A DNA stretch of 64,000 bases from Capitella teleta (Eukaryota; Annelida; Polychaeta; Capitellidae): NCBI GenBank assembly GCA_000328365.1, contig KB309980.1:14244-78243 (forward strand), in the 5' to 3' direction. The notes beneath the pieces were generated by a model. That model saw only the letters and a list, made by a program, of their open reading frames with translations. It was not told where the DNA came from and did not search any database. Each line of letters starts with the position of its first letter. Position 1 is the first letter of the stretch. A program made the translations under genes and the position numbers. Below are positions 11,427 through 22,628 of the stretch, piece after piece.

Positions 11427-14400
11427 TCATGGTTGACCCCAGGTAGGAACCTCATCGTCCTCAGTCTCTTCTTCATCTTCGTCATCTTGTCCTTCCTGCT
11501 CATTCTTTCGCTCTTTTTCTCCCCGTTCTAATATTCCCTCGTCTTCTTTTTTTCCTTTATTTGCCAGTTCTAAAATATTGATGACGTCCGAGTAGTTTTT
11601 CATCTTTGCCAACTGTACAGCATCGAAACCATCCTGAATGGAATGAAAATTATGCAACTACGTAAAATGCAACAAATTTTACCTGAAGAGAACCGCTGAT
11701 TGTTATGAAACAATAGCAGACAACAGAACATGCGTCCCACACAATTACGCTTTTGACTGACACGTACATGCGGTGACATTACATATGTTATGAGCAAACT
11801 CACTAACACAAATGTAACCAGATATATAAAGACAGTGCTGCTCGTGTGATCAGAGATGCCAAGAACAAAACAAGCCATTCGATTATCCCACCACCACCAC
11901 CTACAGTAACAGAGCCAAAACAATACCGATGCACTTTAATGACGTCATTCTCAGTGTATGTACATTGATGCGGTGCTTCAGTCATGAAATACTAGGGATG
12001 ACACAACAGTGGTTCCCCATTACCCTCTTCTGGGTTCATGTTGCCTCACCCAGTGCATGAAACAATTGAAGTGCTTACAAATTCAAAATGCGAGGATGAA
12101 ATGGAAGCGCTGTGCTTACGGTATCTTTCGTCGAAATGTCGGCGCCATTCTGCACAATCATATTCACAAGAGCAGCCATCTCACCGGGATAAGGCAACGT
12201 CTTCACCATGAGATGCAACGGGGTTTCATTGTCCTGCGATGAGACACACTGTAACTTTTGCGTATGACCTAGTTCCACAAGATGTAATTGACGATCATCC
12301 TGAATTCGCTTCCTGGGCGAAATCTAGAAGTGGCCAGGGCTCGGATTCTAGAACACTCGGCAGAACGATTATTGCATAAATGAATGAGGAATGTAATGCA
12401 TTTCCCACTATGTATGTACTACACGTGCGCGGTGCAGATTGAAATCTTGAAAAATAAAAAAAAAACACCCAAGAAAGTCAGCATTTCTTCGTTTCTTCGC
12501 CTCATTAAATGTGTAAAACAGTAGATATCGCGTTAATAAAGTTAACAGAAGCGATGTTAGAGTTGAAAATCACCGTAATATTGATTTCTGGCCCGTCCTG
12601 AGACGAGAGGTATAGCGCTCAGTCTTCTACATCCGGCACTGGCCATTTTAAGGTTTCGGCCAAGTGCCGATTTGACCAACAATTGTGTCCTACCATATTT
12701 TGAGCTCGGATTCCGCCGGGTTTATGCATAAGCCAGTTACTCACGTGATTTACTTTGTTCACGGTACATCCTGCTGCAATAAGTATTTCAAGAGCCTCAT
12801 CTTTCGACAAAGATGGTGGAGATTGGGTGATCAAGTAATGCACAGCAGCGTCGCCGAACTATAGAAGGGGCGCAAAATTAAGAATTATCTATCCAGTGGC
12901 AGAACTTTGGCCTACTTCGTTGGAGTAGTTCACGTCAACTTTAGGGGCGAGATGTTTCATTTTCTGCAAATCTCCGTTCAATATGACCGATATAAGGGTT
13001 TTCTGTGACAATCCAACATTAAATAACAGAAGCATTCAGTTTAACTTTGCCCTTAACTGAGTCATTGTTTCTTGTAGGCGACCCTCTCTTCTTCTTGAAG
13101 GACCCTGGCGACACTTCACCACTGAGAACATCGAGCAGAGTGTAATATCCGTGATTCACAGCGATGTCATACGCTGATCGCAATTTCTGAAATGGATGAA
13201 CCACATAATTTTTTTTAAACAACCACCGTTGAATTTTGCTCAAATAAATTAAATAAGTACAGACTTGACTGTCCATTTCATCACGAACATTTTCCAAAGA
13301 AATTCTAAATGGGGAGAAGTCCTACCCTGTTCCTAATGCTTGGGCCTGCCCGCATGGAAAGAAGTTCTAAAAAAAAAAAAAGAAGAATACCTACCCTCTT
13401 CCTAATGTTTGGGTCTGCCCGCATGGAAAGAAGTTCTAAAAAAAATGAATACTTACTATGTTCCTAATGTTTGGGTCTGCCCGCATGGAAAGAAGCTCTA
13501 AAAAAAAGAATACCTACCCTGTTCCTAATGCTTGGGTCTGCCCGCATGGAAAGAAGTTCTAAAATAAAAAAATACCTACCCTCTTCCTAATGTTTGGGTT
13601 TGCCCGCATGGAAAGAAGTTCTAAAAGAAAAGAATACTTACTATGTTCCTAATGCTTGGGTCTGCCCGCATGGAAAGAAGTTCTAAAAGAAAAAAAATAC
13701 CTACCCTCTTCCTAATGTTTGGGTCTGCCCGCATGGAAAGAAGTTCTAAAAAAAAGAATACTTACTATGTTCCTAATGCTTGGGTCTGCCCGCATGGAAA
13801 GAAGTTCTAAAAGAAAAAAATACCTACCCTGTTCCTAATGCTTGGGTCTGCTCCACCGGAGAGAAGTCTGAAGATGATATCTTCAACGAGGTCAAGAGAG
13901 GTCAATCTGAGAGCAATGTGCAATGCCGTGTCTCCTTCAGGCACGGTTTGAGAGTTGAAATCAACACCACTCTCCTGGAGAAGGTCAAGAAGGTCTATGA
14001 CGTCATCACGATCTCTCTGTACTGCAAGATGGATGGGATATAGGCCATTCTGAAAAGAAATGGAATTGATGGCAATGATATAAGTTATTCTGAACATTAT
14101 TGACATGATTCATGACAGAGGAATTTTAAAGTAGAGCCCCCCCCCCCCCCCACTCCCCCGCACGATATTTCAGTAACTGAGTTTGAAGAGTTAAATGACA
14201 GAATGGAAATTAAAATACTGAAGAATTTCTGGTGAAACGAGTGCTTATGTTGAATGTCTAAGAGCATCAGATACCAGGTGGATGTAATTTAAGGCCATTC
14301 TCAAAAGAAAATCTGCATGGCAGCATTAGAATATTTCTAAGAAATGAAAGTGCTTCACTCACATCGTTCGGTATAATATGCTTGGGGTGATCATTGAGGA

Positions 14401-14535
14401 TCTCTTTGATCTGATCGATGCCAGCGCCAATCAAGGCGTTGTGCAGTTGAAACTGAAGAAAAGACACATTCAGCGCAAATGGACGAAGCTAGATGAGTTT
14501 ACTTCGTCCTCAGTGAAGCCTCCTTTGCCCCCCAT
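11427..14535 (-). CDS. Ankyrin-repeat protein, 331 residues, IkB-like architecture
   Basis: Eight exons on the minus strand all join in phase 0: 14535-14503 (start MGGKGGFTEDE), 14452-14363, 14049-13828, 13186-13058, 13002-12916, 12858-12745, 12233-12120 and 11633-11427. The spliced protein is 331 residues. It holds about six ankyrin repeats; clear ones are NGLYPIHLAVQRD, GDTALHIALRL, GGADPSIRNR joined to KLRSAYDIAVNHG, GDAAVHYL and NETPLHLMV. The C-terminus is very acidic (DDEDEEETEDDEVP). Size, repeat number and acidic tail resemble IkB proteins, which hold NF-kB in the cytoplasm. I see no DSGxxS degron, however, so generic ankyrin protein is the safer label. Exons of exactly 114 nt (38 codons) hint at exon duplication. 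Intron 3 carries an exon-derived tandem array (13321-13820). Confidence 0.85.
13321..13820 (-). repeat. Eight ~62-bp tandem copies of an ankyrin exon end with its splice donor
   Basis: Eight copies spaced 60-67 bp lie directly downstream, on the minus strand, of the exon that ends at 13828. Each unit holds a ~41-nt stretch matching the 3' end of that exon; right-aligned to its frame it reads ELLSMRADPSIRNR. A 5' splice site follows: GTAGGT in most copies, GTAAGT in three. A T-rich run ending in TAG then leads into the next copy. Copies differ by a few bases and by the length of the A/T tract. Confidence 0.92.
14133..14160. repeat. Poly-C/G tract in an ankyrin-gene intron
   Basis: A run of about fourteen C followed by C-rich sequence lies at about 14138-14159. 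It is a simple low-complexity tract in the intron between exons 2 and 3 of the ankyrin gene. Confidence 0.7.
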
Positions 14536-15289
14536 GGCCTCGTTTTGGCTTTCACAGAAATCCAGTGAGCGATATTACAGGTGTAAACACTCTATGTGAT
14601 GATTCAATCAATCGATAAGAGTGGTATTGATTTTCGCTTGATACTTTTTGTCTTCGGCCTTCCAACCCTTTTGTATTCATCGATTGATCGTGACATATTT
14701 TTTCTTTCATCTGAATTGGTTACATAATGATGCTTGTGCATGATGGTGCTCCCGAAATCACTGTTGGGTTAGAATTCCATTGCATCACCGAAACCACCTT
14801 TATAAACTAGTGTGACACAAAGAGAATTACAGTTTTTGGATCGTTATTTTTGAGCATATAATTAAGAATTCTTTTAGCATTTTGTTTGGGAGAAAATGGA
14901 GTTAGTTTTATGGACATACAAGACATTTCAAGAAGAGCCGAGTACGTACATGCGTTTATAATAATACTAAGATGTGTATTTCATTGATAATTCCAACAGG
15001 TGTCGCTGATTTTAATTTAAACACAGGAAAAGATATAATAACAACAAAAATTAAATATTCCGAGGACATTGTCTGTGCTGCATATTCCATTTTAGAACTT
15101 AGAGCACTAAATTGTACAGAATGCACAGCTTTATCCTTTTTATTATGCACAAAGCCTGAATCGTCATAAACCACTGTTATCATTTATGTTGACTTTGTTG
15201 CTATTATTATTATGAGTCGTGACGATTACGTTTCACTGCTTATGTGTGTCCATGTCTCCATGAGCATACGGTTTGACCAGCTTCAATCT

Positions 15290-16080
15290 TGTCTTGTGGT
15301 CGTACAGATCCCAATTGAACAAGCAATGCATAAAATGGTAGATGCTTTGAGATAGTCATTTGTTATTCAAATTAATATCAGTGCGTCATTCCTTTCACAT
15401 CAATGATGTGCTTTGTACTGTCGATTTAGACTGTTCTTCGACCCCCGATTTTATCTTCTTAATTGTTATTGATATAAATCATTGGAAATCTGATTACATC
15501 TAATTGATATAAAATAAAAAATAACCTTTGAATAATAATTAAATTTCTCTGTCGTGGAAGTTAGGGTTTGAATCGATGCCATCGAATGCATCGTTCCATA
15601 TCATTCGAGTCATTTCACGGAAACAACGACGAAACATGGCGATCAAGGTAGAGCATAGATTTATGATCAGTTGTGCCAGTAACTGACTACAGTATAAGCA
15701 AATATTATGAAATAATTATGTCATGTTCTTCGAGGTTTCGACAGCGCACGCTTTACTCTACGCTTTACTCTTTACTCTCTTTTTTTTTTTTAATTTCAAA
15801 GATTAAAAAGAAAATCGATTTATGCGATTAATTGTGTTATTCTCCACCATGACATCAAACTTGGAGCAACTTAGTCAGGTGTGTATGCAATATACTGTGT
15901 TGATTTCAATGCAAAAACTTGCCTATTAAGGAAGACATTGTCCTTTTAAAATATCGTTTTTATCTACTATTATAAAAGACAAAACTTCTAAAATTATCTG
16001 GTTATTTCTGCAATTGGAGAATTGAGCAAGCTTTAACAGAGATACGAGTGGAATAACTGATGACCGCCAATTCTACAACT
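15290..16080. repeat. Direct repeat block, copy 1
   Basis: Two sub-blocks match the 17520-18365 region in the same orientation. The first is about 15295-15505, opening with tcttgtggtcgtacagatcc. The second is about 15720-16080, containing ttcttcgaggtttcgacagc and ending near tactgatgaccg-like sequence. Identity looks above 90% by eye, with small indels. The spacing between the two sub-blocks differs in the two copies. Confidence 0.85.
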
Positions 16081-16561
16081 GCCACTGTATGTGAACAGTG
16101 TACAGACTCACGTAGGAAATTATAATTTCCTTCGATGTGGTGGTTATATATCATCGGCTGGACATTGAGACCGGCCTGCAAATGCTGCAATGGTCATTAA
16201 CAGACAAGTGTGTTTTAACTGGAGAAGTTATAACTAAATGCGCATTGTAGAAGGAATTTTGTACTGACCAAACCTCCGTCAGTCAAATGTAAAAGATGCA
16301 TCAGTTGCATAGAACTTGTGTTGATTGATGGAACAATTAACTGAATCATTCGCTCACTGAAATCGATGATTGTGATACACAGACTGTTGGTTGTGAAATC
16401 AACATTCTCCTGACACTGGGGCTTTTAGCTGGGATTTTTAATTTCGGTGAGTTTTTAACTGTAAAAAACGCAATTTTATTTAGGTGGTAAATCCAAATGT
16501 CAATTATCCATGACCATGCTCCTGCCAGTCATTCTTGACAGCCGATCGCATACACTTTGCA

Positions 16562-16990
16562 CTTTGGTGCAAAAGAAACGCAACTCCTTGGTTACACCAA
16601 CACCACTTTCGGGGTATGCATTGCATAGACACGATTTTTTGTGTGTAATAAGTTGAAATACTTGCGCACATATTCCTGAAGTTTCCAAGAAAACAATTTG
16701 AATTAACTTGGTTTGATCGGAGGAGCAATCGACACGGTGTCAAAATCGAAATGTTCGAATTTCACGGTCAGATAATTCCAGTCGATTATCTTGCACACGC
16801 ATAACACATGATAGCATTTTTGTGCTATTAGAAATTATTATTATTATTAATTATTAATTAATTATTATTATTATTATTGTGCCCTGTGCTATTAGGAATT
16901 ATTGACTTCAGTTTATATCATAAAATGTTCATTTGGCAACAAATTGGGGATGTGCCAACCATGACAATGCCGTGCATTCAGTTTCCTTTT
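16562..16990 (-). mobile_element. Degraded Tc1/mariner-like element, copy 1
   Basis: The sequence is similar, with gaps, to the element at 22629-23396. It shares the terminal motif ggtgcaaaagaaacgcaact near 16566 and the run ggggatgtgccaaccatgac near 16946. No usable open frame remains; the transposase segment is largely replaced by an ATT-rich tract. Confidence 0.7.
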
Positions 16991-17519
16991 CAAAAAGTCT
17001 GCAATGACCATAACGAGATATAAGTGAGCTTTATTTTGTTAAAATAGTCTGATCTCCGGATATTCGTAACCCAGATTTGAGGTCTCTTTTGGTGATTTTA
17101 AGCCCCTTCTCTCCCATACCTGTCGATATCAAATGTTCCTCGCAGATATTGGTCGGTAGCACTCCTCCCTTCTCACACATGCAATTTTCCTGTCGCGCAT
17201 TCAGTAAATATACTTGCCTTGAACCATTCCTAGCCCTGAGCTTGACGGATTTTTCAGTCCTGTCGTATTGATATCACTCTTAGGAATCCAGATCCTACGT
17301 GATCAACTCCACGCCCCAGAAATTTCTGGATATTACCCTCCAGGAAGAACTTGTTTCTAAACCCTCAATACTGTTTTCTGTTTGCAGGGTGCAGTTCTAA
17401 TGATTGTCACATGGGTGATATGAAGCTAGATCAACGGGATGACAAATACCACATTGAAACTTACGTTGTCGCCACGCTTGATCAGTGCAAACAGATCTGA
17501 TTGAATCGATCGATCGATC

Positions 17520-18365
17520 GTTGTCTTGTGGTCGTACAGATCCCAATTGAACAAGCAATGCATAAAATGGTAGATGCTTTGAGATAGTCATTTGTTATTC
17601 AAATTAATATCAGTGCGTCATTCCTTTCACATCAATGATGTGCTTTGTACTGTTGATTTAGACTGTTCTTGGACCACCGATTTTATCTTCTTAATTGTTA
17701 TTAAAAACTTAATTAATTGTTATTAAATCACTGGAAATCTGATTACAAGCAAACAACAGAGACAACAACAGCAACAACAAAGCAACAGGCTATTGACCAA
17801 AGACGTCCTGCTTGGTGGAATATGTGCGGATGAATTCAACTGAATTTAATATATTTGGATTCTTTCCCTCGTACAATAGATAATTTAATAAACGAAAGCC
17901 GAAAATGACCATGACCTCGGCGCAGAAAATGCTATCGTCTAATTGTCGTCGAAAATGGTTTTCGACAAAACACAGGCAAATAATTATTATGATATAATTA
18001 TGTCATGTTCTTCGAGGTTTCGACAGCGCACGCTTTACTCTACTAAGATTTTTAAAATTTAATTTCAAAGATTAAAATGAAAATCGATTAATGCAATTAA
18101 TTGCGTTAATCTCCACCATGACATCAAACTTGGAGCAAATTGATCAAGTGCGTATGCCAGCAATATACTGTGTTGATTTCAATGCAACAAATTGCCTTTT
18201 AAGGGAGATATATTGTCCTTTTAAAATATCGTTTTTTCTACTATTATAGAAAAACAAAAATTCTATAATTATCTGGTTATTTCTGCAATTGGAGAACTGA
18301 GCAAGCCTTAACAGAGATACGAGTGGAATAACTGATGACCGCGCCAACTCTACAACTGTTACGCT
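17520..18365. repeat. Direct repeat block, copy 2
   Basis: This is the second copy of the block at 15290-16080, about 2.2 kb downstream in the same orientation. It carries an extra segment of about 250 bp, including a CAA-rich stretch near 17750-17785, between the two shared sub-blocks. It may be a dispersed non-autonomous element or a local segmental duplication; no terminal repeats were recognised. Confidence 0.85.
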
Positions 18366-19374
18366 ACATTTCTTAATCGGAATAATACGTTCAATTTCAC
18401 GATGAGCGAGTCAGCCAACTTGCTTCGGTTTACGTTCACACTTTCGGTCTGAAAAAGTATGTTTGTAGGTCATTCGCGTATTTTTCTGGTTTTGGTTCTA
18501 TCAAATTAAATCTGATCATTCTAACAACTTTATTGTATATTCATGTTTGTTGCACCTTTTCAACAACAGAACCCACCTTTAATGACACAGTTGACCCCGT
18601 TATAGTTATTAATTCGCGTAATTTGTAATCCTATATCCACCCCTTGATTAGCCCAATCCCATTCGCATTTCTGACTTGTTTGTTGTTGTCAAACCTAATC
18701 TTTATCTATAATATATTATCTTATGTAACCCAGATTATGATTGAATAATTGAAACTTTATGGCATATAAAGTCGATACGAACACATCACATTCATATTTT
18801 TCAAAAAGCTAAAAATTGAAACCAGCTATAAAAGTCAACTGGATAGTCTCCTGGATTTGACTATGGAACAATTTGATTATAGCAGGCGGCATTGGTCGAT
18901 ACCAAAGCATCCATGGCCTCCTCACTGCCTTAGTGTTAGTAGCCTTAGTGCGGTTATATCTTGCAATACATAGCTGTGGTCTTCACTGGTGAGTTCACTC
19001 CTGGTTGAGCCATGAGGAATCATAGCGTAATGCTTCTTCTTGGATTTAGTTTACTGCTTCAGGTGATAATACTGCGAGACCTTATTGCATCCCTGTATGT
19101 ACATGTACTTGTGGGCGAGTGGAGCTCCTGACTTCTCGGGTGTCCAATACGCTGTCACCGGCTGCATGATTACAGAATATAATGAGCGGAAACATTTTGC
19201 AGGGTTCTCCAATAATTACCACTGTAAAATTCCAAACAACTGAATGTCTTTGGTGAGGAACCTCGAAGGTGATATCGAGAGTCGGCAATACTCTTTCCCT
19301 GGGTCTAACACAACAATGACCTGTCCAAATGGTTACAATTTTTTTTTTTTTTTTTTTTTTAACATATAATGTCA

Positions 19375-19482
19375 TATAATTATATATATATATATATATA
19401 TATGTGTATATATGTGTGTGTATATGTGTGTGAATATATGTATGTGTGTGCTTATATATATGTGTATATGTATATATAATCA
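19375..19482. repeat. TA/TG microsatellite next to a poly-T run
   Basis: Alternating TA then TATG/TGTG dinucleotides follow a poly-T run at about 19338-19360. It is a simple repeat with no coding content. Confidence 0.85.
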
Positions 19483-19825
19483 TTATTATCAGATTTTCAT
19501 GCTTTCTTGTTTGTTTTTTTTTATTATTATTTTTTTAATTATTATTTCTTCCTTCGTTCCTTCAATTTTTTTTTGCAATTTGCACTTTAACAATTTCTTT
19601 GTGTTTGTTATCTATTTTTCGATTATTTGCATTGCAATAAATCATTCTTATTCTTATTCTAAATACTATGCAAATGGGTTTCATCCAACTAAAGGAACAA
19701 TCACAATGGAGGCATGGAACGTGATTCTGAAGCCAGATAGCCGAACTTCGTCTCGTCGGTTATTTTGCTCCGGAATTCCTTGAACTTGTTTATCTGACGA
19801 TGACCTCCTTCTTCCCGGTGACTTA

Positions 19826-20153
19826 AGGGGCACCAAATAGCTCAGTGGGTTTAATCGGCTGACTGCAATCCTATACTGACCGTGGGGGTCGAGGTCCCGG
19901 ATTTGAGACCCGATCAGGCCACGGGCGTTATGATTGTAAATTACAATTATAATTCTTCAGTGACTCTGCAGTGCTGCTCAACTGCGTAACAAGGCCGGGC
20001 GCTGTGTACTACTGTCTATGGTGGTATGCAGGATAAAAAACACTTGGGATTTATCGATAAGAGAAGGGGGAAACCCCGGTCCCGGGCCTTCCGTTCTGGC
20101 GCCCGTATAATCCGAATTGTTTGGGTGGAGCCGTAAAACCTCATCATGTAGAG
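19826..20153 (+). mobile_element. tRNA-derived SINE, copy 1
   Basis: This is a 328-bp element. Its head has RNA polymerase III promoter boxes: tagctcagtgggt (A box, about 19838) and a B-box-like atttgagacccgatc (19901). A body shared with the second copy follows (for example tgtactactgtctatggtgg). The flanks carry a 13-bp target-site duplication, TCCCGGTGACTTA, at 19813-19825 and 20154-20166. The second copy is at 39457-39797. Confidence 0.92.
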
Positions 20154-20801
20154 TCCCGGTGACTTATTCCTTAAGTAATAACTCATTGCAAGGATATATG
20201 GATATAAAAGAAGGAAAAGCATCATGGGAACACACTCCAGCTGTGAGTTGAGAACCTCAAGCCGTGTTCGATTTTCATGCGCAAAAACTAAGAACTTATG
20301 AGCTGCAATGAAATTATCACTTTGTGGCCACGCGTCGAAGCACCTGTTTGTCAAACAAATTGCTATTATTCGCAGTATATATATATATCGTTATCTAGTT
20401 TGCATAAACCAAAATTACACTACTCCTGCACCATTGAATAAATTTTGAAGCCAGTTGCGATATACAAGTGAATCTATTTTATTTTTTACTTTATCTAAAT
20501 AGTGAAGTGTCACAATTGACCATGACGAATGGCAGATGTTGACCATCTCACTCGGTGCTTTTGGAGAGATAAACTTCTCCGCTCCACCCAAAGTGTGTCT
20601 TGATTCCGACTGCAATGTTATGATGTTGCTCATCTTGGGCGTCGCTTGGTTGATGAGCAGAGACGTCCCTCTTGTGTATCATTAGCCATCGACCTATTTC
20701 TTCAGCCAAATTGTGAATGAGATTCTTGTATGACGTCATGAGTTCCAGTGTTGAATACATGTTTATACATTGGCTATTTGGCATGTTGTTAGTCGACCCG
20801 A

Positions 20802-21848
20802 TCACAGCCTCATATTCTTGATCATCTCTTGTGTCTTGTCTTTCACCCAAACCAATGCTCGTCCTGCGGCCGGCGCCAGAAGTGCCCCGAGGCAATATCC
20901 GATCGTAAGCCCGATTCTAATAGGGATAGGCAGCAAGCAAGCAGCACCAGCTACAAGTAATCTTGCTCCAGTTTTCCCAACTTCTTCGACAATGCCATTC
21001 ACGTAGGTACTTTGAGGGATTTGTCCCTCATTTCTCGCCTTTCGAAGATCAGCAATGGACGTTGCAAGCGATGCCAGGTCGATGAATACGACGCCAGCGA
21101 ACGCCATGGCTCTTTTGGAGCCTTTGGCGATCGACCTGAGCAGTGTCTCTCCAGTAGAGAGGACTTTTTCCGCTGAGCCGACTGATGGACCATCCACAGA
21201 GAGGTGGTTGAATCCTAGGTTTGGGCCACAGGCGTTTGGGTTGCTGACAACCGGTGCGGGGCGTCCTTGTTCCCTGGAACCTTTCTTGACGATTTCAGAG
21301 CAACCATTTCGAATACATCGGATGACTGGAGTGCCCCCACTGCCCGTCTCAAATCTATATTCATCGGGATTTGTGTTTCCACATCTGGTGCATTTGGTAG
21401 TTTTGAAGGAAGCTTTGCTGAGGAATTCTTTGGCTTCTTCCAGCAGCACGCTCTCGTCGACACCCATGACGTGGTGGCAGCGACTGCACACTTTGACGTG
21501 GGCCAGGGTGCTCATGCCTTCTTCATCCGTTACGTTACGGAAATCCTTGCTTCCACATTTGCAGGGAATTTTAAAGCAGATTGGCAGGACCTCATCCGGC
21601 TCTACTTCCTTGACATATTCTTTGGCAGACGCCATCAGCTGATCTCTTATTTCGTCGCTGGTTGAAGTGGAGCTCAGCTTATTCGCCAGCGTCTCTTGCC
21701 AGAGATCGGCGTTGGCCGGCAATCCACACATTGAACAAGTGATCAACATTTCTCCGTCGCCCAACTCTGTTTGTTCGAACAATTCAAACTCATCATTGAA
21801 GCAATTATCACAGAGCGTGATGTCAGTGTTGGTGGAGGAAGCCATGGT
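20802..21848 (-). CDS. Zinc-ribbon protein with glycine-rich hydrophobic C-terminus
   Basis: A single long exon encodes about 348 residues from the ATG at 21846-21844 (MASSTNTDITL) to TGA at 20804-20802. A splice acceptor (TTTCAG, then ACC ATG) sits just before the ATG, so a 5' UTR exon is likely. At least three cysteine-pair modules are visible: LCDNC with TCSMCGLP, CKCGS with CSRCHHVMG, and CTRCGN with CIRNGC. These look like tandem zinc ribbons. The last ~130 residues are different: an amphipathic stretch, then a long Ala/Gly/Leu-rich hydrophobic segment (LLVAGAACLLPIPIRIGL...) suited to insertion in a membrane. I know no named family with this layout. A further open frame, overlapping in another frame, runs on to 20548 with protein-like composition and could be a 3' extension. 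Confidence 0.75.
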   Translation of the reverse strand, partial: TMASSTNTDITLCDNCFNDEFELFEQTELGDGEMLITCSMCGLPANADLWQETLANKLSSTSTSDEIRDQLMASAKEYVKEVEPDEVLPICFKIPCKCGSKDFRNVTDEEGMSTLAHVKVCSRCHHVMGVDESVLLEEAKEFLSKASFKTTKCTRCGNTNPDEYRFETGSGGTPVIRCIRNGCSEIVKKGSREQGRPAPVVSNPNACGPNLGFNHLSVDGPSVGSAEKVLSTGETLLRSIAKGSKRAMAFAGVVFIDLASLATSIADLRKARNEGQIPQSTYVNGIVEEVGKTGARLLVAGAACLLPIPIRIGLTIGYCLGALLAPAAGRALVWVKDKTQEMIKNMRL

Positions 21849-22628
21849 CTGAAAGCATAAGCATATTTTATCAATCACAAATGCAGCAAAATGGATTCTG
21901 CACAAATGAAAGAATTTTTCACTGTGCAATAAGTAAGTGTTGAGTGAGGTGCCGCTAAATGTAATTTGTAGATTTGGTACATTCTAGAAGCTAACTTTGC
22001 CATACATAGCATTCATCCCGTTTTGTATTTCCATTTCCATATTTCTCATGAAGGCTAAAATCCATAAAAAAACAGACACCAAATACATCATACTAGTAAG
22101 TAAGTGATGATTAGGATGCCACTTACTGAATTCTGTAGGTTCTATGAACTTCTTTGCAGCATATTACATCAAATTATATTTCTAATATGCTTTGTATTTT
22201 CCTAATGTTGCCGGTAATTATGATGCTTAAAATTCTAACATAAAAATACATAAAAATAATGTTTACACAACATAACGCCTTTTCACACCCTGATTTCATC
22301 ATTCACGTGACACATCGATGTACTGGTATCGTACGTACATAGAGGTTGTGAAGATATCGATTGTTTTTTAACAAATTGAAACACAATGACACAAAATCAG
22401 AAGTGCAAGTATTAGCATCAACAGCAGAGGCTCTGTTTAATCCGCATTGCATGGGAGTCATGTTCGACATCCACCTCTCCACGGACTCCCTAGTCAACTA
22501 TGCGACCAAATAAGCACATTACGGTGAAATTAAATACAAGCGCGTTGCCTCCTCGGCGGAATGGACAGAAGTGAATCTCGGACAACCGAGGAGCAAGCAA
22601 GCGGCACAAGAGCAGCAAAAGAAGTTAG

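Larger units (their letters stand above)
14536..19812. other. Gene-poor 5.3-kb region with duplicated blocks
   Basis: No exon with good splice sites or coding signature was found on either strand. The region holds two copies of an ~0.8-kb block (15290-16080 and 17520-18365), a Tc1/mariner-like remnant (about 16560-16990), an ATT-rich tract near 16840-16880, a poly-T run near 19340-19360 and a TA/TG microsatellite at 19380-19480. Confidence 0.65.

Noticed and set aside
19082-19483. 133-codon minus-strand frame with YTYTHIYKHTHT
   Set aside because: It is a translation of the TA/TG microsatellite and poly-T tract.
19838-19915. Functional tRNA gene from A and B boxes
   Set aside because: The boxes sit at the head of a 328-bp repeat with target-site duplications, and no tRNA cloverleaf closes. 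It is a SINE head.
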